Of a stretch of DNA of 52,366 bases, positions 33,567 to 42,673 are shown in pieces. The notes below the pieces were generated by a model, which saw nothing but the letters and a program-made list of their open reading frames with translations, did no database searches and had not been told where the DNA came from. The DNA lies in assembly GCA_945871895.1 (NCBI GenBank), contig CAMBXP010000006.1, forward strand, positions 1 through 52,366. The letters run 5' to 3'. Position 1 is the stretch's first letter. Each line of letters begins with the position of its first letter. Both the position numbers and the translations under genes were made by a program. The stretch is from Chryseobacterium gleum (GTDB lineage: Bacteria > Bacteroidota > Bacteroidia > Flavobacteriales_C > GCA-002722245).

Positions 33567-36074
33567 ATGCAAGACTTTTACAAAAAGCCCATTTTTCTTC
33601 ATCTAGTGTTGATAGTATTGGGTTTATTGCTTTCGATATTTTTGTTTTTTAAACCAGTAGTGATTGATGGAAGAGCTCTTAACGCTCATGACAACGAACA
33701 ATCGCAAGCGATGACCAAAGAAATAGATGATTTTGAAGTAAAAACGGGGGAGAAGTCGCTCTGGACCAACGCCATGTTTGGGGGTATGCCAACCTACATG
33801 ATTAAGGGCGATGCTCAAACCAATATTTTTAGATACATCACCATGGCTCTTCATACTGTTTTTCCAGATAACAGTACAGCTGGAATTCTGTTTGGCTATT
33901 TCTTGTTTTTATATATCCTTTTTGTGGTGCTTAAAATAAAACCGTTTGAAGCCTTTTTGGGGGCTTTAATGTTTTCGTTGAGTACTTATAATGTGGTTAT
34001 CATTTCTGCGGGACATATCACAAAGGCCTATGCCATTGGTTATATTCCTTTGATATTAACAGGGATTATTTTGGCCTATAGAACTAAGTACTTAATTGGT
34101 GCTTTGGTAACTTGCTTAGGCTTGGGCTTGCAGGTGTACAGCAACCATATTCAAATTACTTTTTATACTGGTATAATTGTAGCCGTTTTAATTATAGCTT
34201 ACTTGGTGTATGCCTTTATTCAAAAAGAAATTGGCAATTGGCTGAAATCAACAGGTACAGTAGTAGTGGCCGTTGCACTAGCTATTTTGCCAAACATTTC
34301 GCAAATGTTAACCACTTACGAATACCAAAAAGAAACCATGAGAGGTGGTTCTGAATTGTCTGTAGATGCAGCCAAAACAGGTAAGAAAACGACAGGGTTA
34401 GATAGAGATTATGCCTTTGCTTGGAGCGAAGGAAAACAAGAAACCTTCACTATACTTATTCCTCGTTTGATGGGGGGTGGTTCAACAGAGAATATTGGCA
34501 CAGATGCTAAAATTTACGATGAATTAAAAGAGAAAATTGGTAAAGATGAAGCCGAGAAATTTGTAGAACAATTTCCTGGTTACCATGGCGACCAAACTTT
34601 TACCGGAGGAACTATTTATTTTGGAAGCATCATTATTTTCTTAGCCATTTTCGGATTTTTCTTAATCAAAGGAGCGATGAAATGGTGGTTGATGGTTTCT
34701 ATTGCTTTATCCATGATGATGGCTTGGGGAAGCAACTTTCCTGCATTGAATTATTTCTTGTTTGATCATCTGCCTTTGTTCAATAAATTTAGATCGGTAT
34801 CGATGTGGTTGTCGATTACAAGTTTACTGGCTGTTATTTCTGCTGTATTCGGATTGAATGAATATTTGCGCAACGAAGATGAGATTGCGAAAGCAAAATA
34901 CAAAAATTACCTACTCATTAGTTTCGGTATAGTTGGGGTGATCTGTTTGTATTTTTGGATGATAGGCTTAGATGATTACACATCTCCTCGTGATGCAGAA
35001 ATGCTTAAAGGTGGCTATCCTCAGTGGTTGATTGACAGTATAGTAGAGCAGCGTGAATCACTTTCGAAATCGGATGCTCTTCGTTCTTTAACTTTTATTG
35101 CACTTGCTTTTGGGGCTTTGTACTTTGCGGCCAAAAAAACAATAAAAGCAGAATATATAGTATTGGCTATTACCGTGCTATGTGTGATAGATATTTTGCC
35201 TTTCGATAAAGCCTTTTTCCCTAAAGAGAAATTTCAAAAAGTACACAAGCAAAAAGATGCTCCAGATATAGAGAGCACTGCTGCAGATAGAGAAATTCTA
35301 AAAGATGCATCGAATTATAGAGTATTGAATTTGACAGGTGATGTATTCAATGAAGCCAATACTTCTTATTTCCACAAGTCGGTAGGGGGGTATCACCCAG
35401 CAAAATTAAGAAGGTATCAAGATTTAATAGAAAATCACATTCCTCAAGAAGCACAAACAGAAGCGCAAAAAGCAATGAGAATGGATAGTTCTGCTTTTTC
35501 TTCTGCTAACGTGTTGAATATGTTGAACACCAAGTATTTAATAGTATCGCCAGAAAGCAATGGTGTAATTACCAATAAATATGCTTTAGGTAATGTTTGG
35601 TTGATTGATTCATTGCAAATTACCAAAACAGCAAAAGAGGAAATTGATGCATTGCGTAAAATCAATCCAAGAAGAACTGCTTTAATTTCTGCAAGTTCTC
35701 TTGAAGAAGGTGCCATCAAAAAGAATGTTTATACCTCCACTGGTTCTATTCAACTAACCTCTTACGCACCAAATAAATTGGAATATACAGCCGACTTAAG
35801 CGGCGATGCTTTCGCGGTGTTTTCAGAGATTTATTATCCATATGGTTGGAAGGCTTCCATTGATGAGCAAGAGGTAAATCATGTTCGCGTAGATTATACT
35901 TTACGTGGCTTGCCAATCCCCGCAGGAAAGCACAAAATCACTTTTGTTTTCGATCCAGATTCTTTCAAATTAGGGAAAAGATTGAGCAGCATAAGTTCGG
36001 TAATTATTTTGTTGTTGTTTGCGGGAGTTGTATTTGTAGAGTTGAGAAATAGAAAGCGGGAGGTTAAAGCGTAA
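33567..36074 (+). CDS. YfhO-family membrane protein
   Basis: The 835-residue protein has about twelve membrane segments (ending near 560) followed by a large extracytoplasmic domain with an Ig-like end (EIYYPYGWKASIDEQEVNHVRVDYTLRGLPIPAGKHKITF) and a last membrane helix. YfhO proteins are GT-C-type transferases of undecaprenyl-linked sugars or lipoteichoic acid glycosylation in Firmicutes; in Bacteroidota the substrate is unknown. The LptF/G and two glycosyltransferases upstream fit surface-glycan work. Confidence 0.9.
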   Translation: MQDFYKKPIFLHLVLIVLGLLLSIFLFFKPVVIDGRALNAHDNEQSQAMTKEIDDFEVKTGEKSLWTNAMFGGMPTYMIKGDAQTNIFRYITMALHTVFPDNSTAGILFGYFLFLYILFVVLKIKPFEAFLGALMFSLSTYNVVIISAGHITKAYAIGYIPLILTGIILAYRTKYLIGALVTCLGLGLQVYSNHIQITFYTGIIVAVLIIAYLVYAFIQKEIGNWLKSTGTVVVAVALAILPNISQMLTTYEYQKETMRGGSELSVDAAKTGKKTTGLDRDYAFAWSEGKQETFTILIPRLMGGGSTENIGTDAKIYDELKEKIGKDEAEKFVEQFPGYHGDQTFTGGTIYFGSIIIFLAIFGFFLIKGAMKWWLMVSIALSMMMAWGSNFPALNYFLFDHLPLFNKFRSVSMWLSITSLLAVISAVFGLNEYLRNEDEIAKAKYKNYLLISFGIVGVICLYFWMIGLDDYTSPRDAEMLKGGYPQWLIDSIVEQRESLSKSDALRSLTFIALAFGALYFAAKKTIKAEYIVLAITVLCVIDILPFDKAFFPKEKFQKVHKQKDAPDIESTAADREILKDASNYRVLNLTGDVFNEANTSYFHKSVGGYHPAKLRRYQDLIENHIPQEAQTEAQKAMRMDSSAFSSANVLNMLNTKYLIVSPESNGVITNKYALGNVWLIDSLQITKTAKEEIDALRKINPRRTALISASSLEEGAIKKNVYTSTGSIQLTSYAPNKLEYTADLSGDAFAVFSEIYYPYGWKASIDEQEVNHVRVDYTLRGLPIPAGKHKITFVFDPDSFKLGKRLSSISSVIILLLFAGVVFVELRNRKREVKA

Positions 36075-36129
36075 TCTTGAAATATTTGCTAGAGTGTAAT
36101 AAACCACCAAAATCTAATAAGTGAGCATG

Positions 36130-36414
36130 TTAAATCACCTTGTTGCTCCACGTTTCTGGTTTTTGGGCAAACCAAACTTTCACCTGCGGCCAAACTTCTT
36201 TAAATAAAGGGGAGTTCCTATAGTTGTTTAAATCGTCTTCGCTCTTCCAATAACTGTAAGTAAAGAAAACATTAGGAGCTAAAATATTTTGTGAACCTTC
36301 CATATTAATGCAGCCTTCCGATGATTTAATAGCAGCTTTGTACTTATCAAAAAGCAATAAGAAATCTTGCGTTTTGTTTTCATGTAAGGTGAGTTTTACA
36401 ATTCTAATGATCAT
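36130..36414 (-). CDS. Antibiotic biosynthesis monooxygenase (ABM)-domain protein
   Basis: This 94-residue ferredoxin-like-fold protein has the ABM pattern VKLTLHENKTQDFLLLFDKYKAAIKSSEGCI, a central YSYWKSEDDLNNY and PLFKEVWPQVK. Members are quinol monooxygenases, haem-degrading enzymes or of unknown role. It follows the SAM hydroxide adenosyltransferase gene with one base between. Confidence 0.85.
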   Translation of the reverse strand: MIIRIVKLTLHENKTQDFLLLFDKYKAAIKSSEGCINMEGSQNILAPNVFFTYSYWKSEDDLNNYRNSPLFKEVWPQVKVWFAQKPETWSNKVI

Positions 36415-36415
36415 C

Positions 36416-37195
36416 TTAAAAAAATTCTACACGCACGGTGTCGTTTAGTTTTAATCCGAATAGGGAAGAGGCGTGACCTTTATTAATAGCAATTTCCAAA
36501 AAGCCCGAGCTGCTGAACAAGGCCAATCTTTCTCCTTCGGGCACTTCGTTGTAGTTGAAACAAATTTCGTCGATGGTATAATCTGCTCTTCTAAAAATAA
36601 TGGCGAAGGTTCTTTTTTGCGCCACTTCAATGAAAAGTTTTTTAGAAATGTTGGTAATCACGTTGCCGTAAGAATCGATGTAAGTCACCATTCCTTTGAT
36701 GATGTTACCTTCGCTAATCGCTCTAAAGTTAATGCGCTCTCTCACTTTTTCAACGGGGTCGCCCAGCTCTTCAATCTTTCCACCTTTCGCCAAGTGTGCG
36801 GCAGTCCAAACAAATAAATCTTTGGTAGGAAAAGTCTTCGATACTTTTCTATCGCCTGTTCTAATGCTGTATATTTTTTCTGCCGGAGTATCGAACAACA
36901 AAGAGAACATACCATTATCGGCACCAATAAAAAAGTGTCCATCTTTTTCAATTACCAAATGCAAAGTATTTTCATCGGCACTTGGCGCAACGCCTATAAT
37001 GTGAATACTTCCATCGGGAAAATCTTTGTACACATTTTTCAAGCAAAATGAAGCAACAGAGATATCGAAAGAGGGTATGTCGTGACTAATATCGATGATG
37101 TGAGCGCTGGGAATATCCTTCAGTATGGCGCCTTTGATGGAGCCTACGTAGTAGTCTTTCAATCCTAAATCGGTTGTAAGTGTGATAACCGCCAT
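36416..37195 (-). CDS. SAM hydroxide adenosyltransferase (DUF62)
   Basis: The 259-residue protein has the family opening LTTDLGLKDYYVGSIKGAI, IDISHDIPSFDI, FIGADNGMFSLL and a C-terminal VTYIDSYGNVITNISK. The fluorinase-like family splits S-adenosylmethionine with water to adenosine and methionine. The Asp-His-Arg relay that activates water should be checked by alignment, but Asp and His candidates are present. Confidence 0.92.
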   Translation of the reverse strand: MAVITLTTDLGLKDYYVGSIKGAILKDIPSAHIIDISHDIPSFDISVASFCLKNVYKDFPDGSIHIIGVAPSADENTLHLVIEKDGHFFIGADNGMFSLLFDTPAEKIYSIRTGDRKVSKTFPTKDLFVWTAAHLAKGGKIEELGDPVEKVRERINFRAISEGNIIKGMVTYIDSYGNVITNISKKLFIEVAQKRTFAIIFRRADYTIDEICFNYNEVPEGERLALFSSSGFLEIAINKGHASSLFGLKLNDTVRVEFF

Positions 37196-37472
37196 TCTCT
37201 ATAAGTTGGGTAAATATACGGTGGATGTGCCTTGGTGACGGTTGTAATTCCCTTTTTTTCTTAGCTTAGCGTTGTTGAAATCAATTGTAATTGATGGTCA
37301 TTTAAAAGATGGAAATCTGAAAAAAGTAATTGCTTATAAGGTCAATAAAGCTTTAAATAAGTGGAATTTATTGCAGTGATTTCATCGATAGGACTAAGAA
37401 AGTGCCGAAGCAAAATATCAAAGTGGAGTATGGTATAGCATGAGTTAAATTTATTAAGTGATTTTTAGTAAG

Positions 37473-38291
37473 ATGGAATATTCGATTTCAGTCGAAAAGG
37501 CGATTAGAAGAGGCAAATGGCTAGTAGTGTATTCTACTATATTCATCATTGCAATTGTTTTCCTGATGAGCTGGTGTTTAGCAAAATTTGATTTTATTCA
37601 GGATTGGTTGGCTGCGGTGGGAATGTTTTGCGCTTTTTTAATAGGTTATTTGTATAGAAGCGTTGTTTCATTTAAATGGAGAATATGGGCTTTTGAAAAT
37701 GTTAGAAACGTTCATGAATTGAAAAGAAAAGCAATTCTAGAAAGATTAATGATTGAAGATGGGAATTTCTTTGAAAGAATGGAATTGAAAACTAGAGCTG
37801 AAAAGGAAAAATGGGAAAGTCTGCAAGCGAAATTTGAACACTCAGATGAATTTAATGACGACTTATCTATACCAATTGAGACAAGAATATATTACTCTGT
37901 AAAAAGCAATATTTTCTACTCTGCTGTTTTTATTTTCGGTAGTACTTATGTGATGCTATTTTGGGAAAATTATCTTTTAAGCATCATACTATTTTCTGTA
38001 GGAATATTTTTTGCTTTTTTAGTTTTCAAAAGATTTGGTGAGAAAGGAGTTCTGATTTTAATAAATGCCTCTGGTATAAAAGTTAGAAATCAATTTTATT
38101 TCTGGGGAAATATAAAAAATGAAAATGTAATTACAGTTATAGAAATTGATGCGTCTCTAAACTACCTAGTGTTTGATTCGGGTAAAGATCATGAGGAAAT
38201 CGAACTTTCTGATTTAAAAATTGATCGCTCTACTCTTTTGAATTTATTGATTATTTATCGTGCTCGTTTCGAGAAAAACGTGAAGAACTGA
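37473..38291 (+). CDS. Membrane protein of unknown function
   Basis: The 272-residue protein has two hydrophobic pairs, near 15-35 and 45-60 and again near 145-190, and a YcxB-like soluble C-terminus (GVLILINASGIKVRNQFYFWGNIKNENVITV). I do not recognise it with certainty; the ending resembles YcxB-like domains. GTG at 37458 would add five residues; ATG at 37473 is preferred. The 260-base spacer upstream is AT-rich with no gene seen. Lower GC and fewer family relations than neighbours may mean it is accessory. Confidence 0.6.
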   Translation: MEYSISVEKAIRRGKWLVVYSTIFIIAIVFLMSWCLAKFDFIQDWLAAVGMFCAFLIGYLYRSVVSFKWRIWAFENVRNVHELKRKAILERLMIEDGNFFERMELKTRAEKEKWESLQAKFEHSDEFNDDLSIPIETRIYYSVKSNIFYSAVFIFGSTYVMLFWENYLLSIILFSVGIFFAFLVFKRFGEKGVLILINASGIKVRNQFYFWGNIKNENVITVIEIDASLNYLVFDSGKDHEEIELSDLKIDRSTLLNLLIIYRARFEKNVKN

Positions 38292-38340
38292 TTTTGTAAA
38301 CAAATTGCTCTTACGTAGTAAAATCCTTCTTTCAATTCCT

Positions 38341-38348
38341 TATTTTAG
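38341..38348 (+). promoter_or_regulatory. -7 promoter-like element of phoH
   Basis: TATTTTAG, one base off TAnnTTTG, lies 20-27 bases before the TTG start of phoH. It supports a start downstream of it rather than the upstream TTG at 38305. Confidence 0.4.
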
Positions 38349-38367
38349 CGCGAATAAAAACAGCCAT

Positions 38368-39309
38368 TTGGACAAAACCATCAAAATAGAACATGTTGAC
38401 CCTATGCATTTGCTGGGGGTGAACAACTTGAAGTTAAATCATATCAAGAAGAATTTCCCTAAGCTAAAAATCATGGCGAGAGGCGATGAGATTAAGTTGG
38501 CGGGAAGTAGAACCGATATTATTTTCTTTGAGAAAAAGCTTGAATTGTTTTTGGCGCATATTGAAAAATATGGCAAACTTACCGAAGCCAATATCGATAT
38601 GTTGTTGGGTAATGAGTCGGAAGATATCATTGCTGGAAAAGATGGTGAAGGCGTTATTGTTTATGGCAATGGCGGATTGATGGTGAAAGCCAAAACCATG
38701 AATCAGCGCCGTATGGTGGCTGCCGCTCAAACCAACGATTTGGTTTTTGCTATTGGTCCGGCAGGTACTGGTAAAACCTATACTGCCGTTGCATTAGCCG
38801 TTCGTGCCTTGAAAAATCGCGAGGTAAAAAAAATCATTATGACTCGTCCGGCTGTAGAATCGGGAGAGAATTTAGGTTTCTTGCCAGGCGACTTAAAAGA
38901 GAAATTAGATCCTTACATGCAGCCTTTGTATGACGCTTTACGCGATATGATTCCGCATGCCAAGCTGGCCGATTATTTAGAGAAAAAAACAATTGAAATT
39001 GCGCCGCTGGCTTTTATGCGCGGGCGAACACTCGACAACGCTTTTGTGATTTTAGATGAAGCGCAAAACGCCACTGAGGGACAGTTTAAAATGTTCCTTA
39101 CGCGTATGGGGCAATCGGCGAAGTTTGTGGTAACAGGCGATATCACGCAGGTGGATTTGCCGCGCAGTCAGCGCTCGGGCTTGCCGCAAGCTGCTCACTT
39201 GTTAAAAGGAATTGAAGGAATATCATTTATATATCTCGACGGACAAGATGTAATTCGCCACAGGTTGGTGAGAGACATTTTAACGGCGTATGATAAAGAG
39301 AAAAGTTAA
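38368..39309 (+). CDS. phoH: PhoH-family ATPase
   Basis: The 313-residue protein has a KH-like N-terminus (DKTIKIEHVDPMHLLGVNN) and a PhoH NTPase core with Walker A GPAGTGKT, Walker B FVILDEAQNAT and VTGDITQVDLPRSQRSGL. PhoH/PhoL proteins are ATPases linked to RNA handling. A longer frame starts at TTG 38305 but the family N-terminus begins at the TTG at 38368, which I choose; ATG at 38404 would cut conserved residues. A long palindrome follows. Confidence 0.9.
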   Translation: MDKTIKIEHVDPMHLLGVNNLKLNHIKKNFPKLKIMARGDEIKLAGSRTDIIFFEKKLELFLAHIEKYGKLTEANIDMLLGNESEDIIAGKDGEGVIVYGNGGLMVKAKTMNQRRMVAAAQTNDLVFAIGPAGTGKTYTAVALAVRALKNREVKKIIMTRPAVESGENLGFLPGDLKEKLDPYMQPLYDALRDMIPHAKLADYLEKKTIEIAPLAFMRGRTLDNAFVILDEAQNATEGQFKMFLTRMGQSAKFVVTGDITQVDLPRSQRSGLPQAAHLLKGIEGISFIYLDGQDVIRHRLVRDILTAYDKEKS

Positions 39310-39324
39310 TTGAAAAAGAAACGT

Positions 39325-39406
39325 AGTTCGTCATTGCGAGGTACCCCGAAGCAAACATATCAATTGCGTAATAAGGTTGCTTCGGGGTACCTCGCAATGA
39401 CGAACT
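39325..39406. repeat. Palindromic element, copy 1 (30-bp arms)
   Basis: Two perfect 30-base inverted arms (39325-39354 and 39377-39406) with a 22-base loop lie between phoH and purC. The arm core CGTCATTGCGAGGTACCCC recurs at 48311 with a different loop. The CGTCATTGCGAGG phrase is seen in several bacterial genomes as a dispersed palindromic repeat. A stem of this length would fold in RNA and act as a terminator or stabiliser. Confidence 0.9.
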
Positions 39407-39462
39407 GGGTAGGTAAAGAAGATAGCATTGAACTTTGAACATTAAACATTGAATAAAATATT

Positions 39463-40410
39463 ATGAACGCATTAACAAAAACAAATTTTGAGTTTCCAAA
39501 TCAAACTGCAGTATATAAAGGTAAGGTTAGAGATGTTTACTCTATCGGCGATGTATTGGTGATGGTGGCGAGCGACCGTATTTCGGCTTTCGATGTGGTG
39601 TTGCCTAAAGGTATTCCTTATAAAGGTCAAGTTCTCAATCAAATTGCTCAGCACTTTTTAAATGCTACTGCCGATATCGTTCCCAACTGGTTGTTGGCTT
39701 CGCCCGATCCTCAGGTTTCTGTGGGTAAAAGATGCGAGCCTTTCAAAGTGGAAATGGTGATTAGAGGTTACCTTTCTGGCCATGCGGCAAGAACTTATAA
39801 ATCTGGAATTAGAACGCTTTGCGGAGTAACAATGCCCGAAGGCTTAAAAGAGAATGATAAATTTCCTGAGCCTATCATCACACCAACTACTAAAGCATCT
39901 GAAGGTCACGACGAAGATATTTCTCGCGAAGAAATATTGAAACAAGGAATAGTGGCTGAAGCTGATTATGTTCAGTTGGAAAAATATACGAGAGCTTTGT
40001 TTCAGCGCGGACAAGAAATGGCGAATGATAAAGGCTTGATATTGGTGGATACCAAATATGAATTTGGAAAAGATGCATCAGGAAAAATCATCTTGATTGA
40101 TGAAATTCATACGCCCGATTCTTCAAGATATTTCTACGCAGATGGCTATGCAGAGCGCCAAGCTAAAGGTGAAGAACAAAAACAATTGTCGAAAGAATTT
40201 GTGCGCCAATGGTTGATAGCGAATAATTTTCAGGGGAAAGACGGCCAAACCATTCCTCATATGACAGACGATTTTATTTCAATGGTTTCTGAAAGATACA
40301 TTGAGTTGTTTGAAAACATTACAGGAAAGAAGTTTGTGAAAGAACCTGCTGAGACCATAGAAAATAGAATTGAAGCAAATATTTTGAAATGGTTAAATAA
40401 TTCTAAATGA
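39463..40410 (+). CDS. purC: SAICAR synthase
   Basis: The 315-residue enzyme joins CAIR and aspartate in purine synthesis. [47 protein letters not shown] and DTKYEFG are present in order. It belongs to the longer PurC type (about 300, as in yeast), not the 240-residue E. coli type. It stands alone, without other pur genes. Confidence 0.96.
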   Translation: MNALTKTNFEFPNQTAVYKGKVRDVYSIGDVLVMVASDRISAFDVVLPKGIPYKGQVLNQIAQHFLNATADIVPNWLLASPDPQVSVGKRCEPFKVEMVIRGYLSGHAARTYKSGIRTLCGVTMPEGLKENDKFPEPIITPTTKASEGHDEDISREEILKQGIVAEADYVQLEKYTRALFQRGQEMANDKGLILVDTKYEFGKDASGKIILIDEIHTPDSSRYFYADGYAERQAKGEEQKQLSKEFVRQWLIANNFQGKDGQTIPHMTDDFISMVSERYIELFENITGKKFVKEPAETIENRIEANILKWLNNSK

Positions 40411-40451
40411 TTTTTATACCTTAGAAAAGTACAACACCTAAAACCTAGTAT

Positions 40452-41645
40452 ATGAAAAACAGATTTACCCTAATTCTCCTCGCTATTGCTTTGTGCTGCG
40501 CGAAGCTAAATGCCCAGCAGCAAGTTACTACCTTGATGTTCGATTACAAAAAGAGCGCACTTACAGAAGAGCATAAAGCGCAATTGCGGCAAATTTTCGC
40601 TTTTTTTAAATCAGATTCTATTTCAGTAAAATTAGATTCTTACTGTGATAGTATTGGCGGACCCGATTACAACCTTACTCTTGGGGAAGACAGAGGTAAT
40701 GCGGTGAAGAAATTTTTCACATCAAAAAAGGTAAAAGGTGAAAACATAAGTATCGCCAATCATGGCTCAGATCAACCTCAAGCTTCTAACACCACGGAGG
40801 ACGGAAGACGTTTGAACAGAAGAGTGGCAGTGGTTGTTACTTCTACCAAAAAAGGCGCTTTGCTGCCTGCACCAAAGGTGAATATGGATTCATTGTTAGC
40901 GGCTCAAGAGAGATTGCGTTGCGAAGGTGATACAACCATCAATTTGCCAAATGGGGCCATATTGAAAATGGGGAAATGTGAATTTGAGAAATTGGAAAGA
41001 TGCATGACTGTTGCAGCTTATAACACAGGCGTATTGTTGAGAAAATCGGGATATTCTACCAACGGTCCGGCTTTTTCTAACTTAGAAGCAATTGCCATTG
41101 TTGATGTTAAATTGTGTGCTGATACAAACTTGACTAAAGCAATGAGAGTTTATATTCCTGTTGCATCTGCTTGTGCCAATACAAAACCAGTTGATGTATG
41201 GAGAGGTTATTCTACAATGATTTGGCAAAATAGAGGCGAGGCAGCTAAAAAAGAGTCGGTTAACGGAAAAGATTACTATGTTTTAGAGACCAAAACATCT
41301 GTTGCTGCCAATTTTGCTTCTGATGTGGATGCTACCGAAAATCCGGTATTCCAATTCAAGGCTAAAAAAGGCTTGAAAATCACCGAGTTAAGAGTGTCTT
41401 ACGATTGCGGAATGGGTGTTTATATGAAAACAGTACCTAAACCTAGCAAGAAAGTAAAAGTGGCTTTACCTTGTCCGAAAGGCGACGTTTACATTGAAGT
41501 TTACGCGGTAAACAAAGAAGGTAAATCCGTGAGAATGGATTACACTTCTTCTACTCAGATTAAATCAAAATCTAAACAAAAAGCTTGTAAAGCAGGTGCG
41601 GTAAGCAAGAAATACATCTTGTTTCCCGACACCTTTACCAATTAA
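40452..41645 (+). CDS. OmpA-domain protein with unknown C-terminal half
   Basis: The 397-residue protein has a signal peptide (1-21), an OmpA-type peptidoglycan-binding domain at about 25-135 (LDSYCDSIGGPDYNLTLGEDRGNAVKKF ... GRRLNRRVAVVV) and about 260 residues of unknown sequence with several cysteines (C155 onwards). OmpA domains are normally C-terminal; here it is first, so the second half may be the functional surface part. A long terminator follows. Confidence 0.82.
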   Translation: MKNRFTLILLAIALCCAKLNAQQQVTTLMFDYKKSALTEEHKAQLRQIFAFFKSDSISVKLDSYCDSIGGPDYNLTLGEDRGNAVKKFFTSKKVKGENISIANHGSDQPQASNTTEDGRRLNRRVAVVVTSTKKGALLPAPKVNMDSLLAAQERLRCEGDTTINLPNGAILKMGKCEFEKLERCMTVAAYNTGVLLRKSGYSTNGPAFSNLEAIAIVDVKLCADTNLTKAMRVYIPVASACANTKPVDVWRGYSTMIWQNRGEAAKKESVNGKDYYVLETKTSVAANFASDVDATENPVFQFKAKKGLKITELRVSYDCGMGVYMKTVPKPSKKVKVALPCPKGDVYIEVYAVNKEGKSVRMDYTSSTQIKSKSKQKACKAGAVSKKYILFPDTFTN

Positions 41646-41667
41646 TAAACAGCAACTTTTTTGCTTG

Positions 41668-41705
41668 AAACGGCGAATGAAATCAATTGATTTTATTCGC
41701 CGTTT
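41668..41705 (+). terminator. Long rho-independent terminator after the OmpA-domain gene
   Basis: AAACGGCGAAT pairs with ATTCGCCGTTT (11 bp) around a nearly palindromic AT-rich centre, followed by TT. It closes the OmpA-domain transcript before rluA. Confidence 0.85.
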
Positions 41706-41769
41706 TTGATTTTAGTAAATCATGTAGCACCCGATTGCAAGTAGAGTCTTAAATTTCTATCTTCACGCC

Positions 41770-42666
41770 ATGATTCGCAAAGAAATAAAATCGAAAAAAC
41801 CTCCAGTAGTATTAGAGGTTAAAGAAGATAACGAGATGATGCTGTTTTTGATAGCTGGCTTGCCGCACAAGAACCGTAACAACATCAAAACCTTAATGAA
41901 AGACAAGCACATCACTGTAAATGGTGAGGTGCAAACACATGCGAAACATCCTTTAAAAGCCGGACAGAAGGTAGAAGTGCACTGGGTGGCAGTGCCACAG
42001 GCCAAGCAATTTCACGATATAACTTTAATTCACGAAGATGACCATATTATTGTTATAGATAAGCACTCAGGAGTATTATCTGTGGCAACCGATAAAGAGA
42101 AGCGCGATACCGCTTACAGCATTTTGAGTTCTCACGTAAAGCAAACTCAATTCGATAGCAAAATATTTATTGTTCATCGTTTAGATAAAGATACTTCGGG
42201 TTTAATGGTGTATGCCAAAACACAAAAGGCAAAAGATATTTTACAAAAAAACTGGAATACCGCTGTTCAAGAAAGAAGCTATTTGGCGATAGTAGAGGGT
42301 AAGGTGCCAAAAGATGAAGGTATCATAAAATCTTATTTAAAAGAGACATCTGCTTTGATGGTGTATTCTAGTCAGAACCCCGAACATGGTTCTTTATCCA
42401 TCACCAATTACAAAGTATTGCGCAGAGCTGCTCGATATACCATGCTTAAAGTCGATTTAGAAACAGGAAGAAAAAATCAGGTGCGTGTGCATATGAATGA
42501 TTTGGGACATCCTGTGATTGGCGATAAGAAATACGGTGCTAAAACAGATCCTATCGATCGCTTAGGTTTGCACGCCTATATATTGGCTTTCACTCATCCT
42601 ATCAGCGGAGAGAATATGAGATTTGAAACTCCGGCTCCACGCAAATTCACACGACTATTTAAATAA
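41770..42666 (+). CDS. RluA-family pseudouridine synthase
   Basis: The 298-residue enzyme has an N-terminal S4 RNA-binding domain (about 15-75) and the RluA catalytic motif HRLDKDTSGLMVYAKT, with the catalytic Asp. GRKNQVRVHM is also typical. It converts uridine to pseudouridine in rRNA or tRNA; the exact site is unknown. The next lipoprotein gene begins eight bases later. Confidence 0.93.
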   Translation: MIRKEIKSKKPPVVLEVKEDNEMMLFLIAGLPHKNRNNIKTLMKDKHITVNGEVQTHAKHPLKAGQKVEVHWVAVPQAKQFHDITLIHEDDHIIVIDKHSGVLSVATDKEKRDTAYSILSSHVKQTQFDSKIFIVHRLDKDTSGLMVYAKTQKAKDILQKNWNTAVQERSYLAIVEGKVPKDEGIIKSYLKETSALMVYSSQNPEHGSLSITNYKVLRRAARYTMLKVDLETGRKNQVRVHMNDLGHPVIGDKKYGAKTDPIDRLGLHAYILAFTHPISGENMRFETPAPRKFTRLFK

Positions 42667-42673
42667 TTACTAC

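Noticed and set aside
37270..37380. Small gene in the spacer before 37473
   Set aside because: The frame of about 33 codons has only TTG as a start and no neighbour or motif; kept only as a possible relic.
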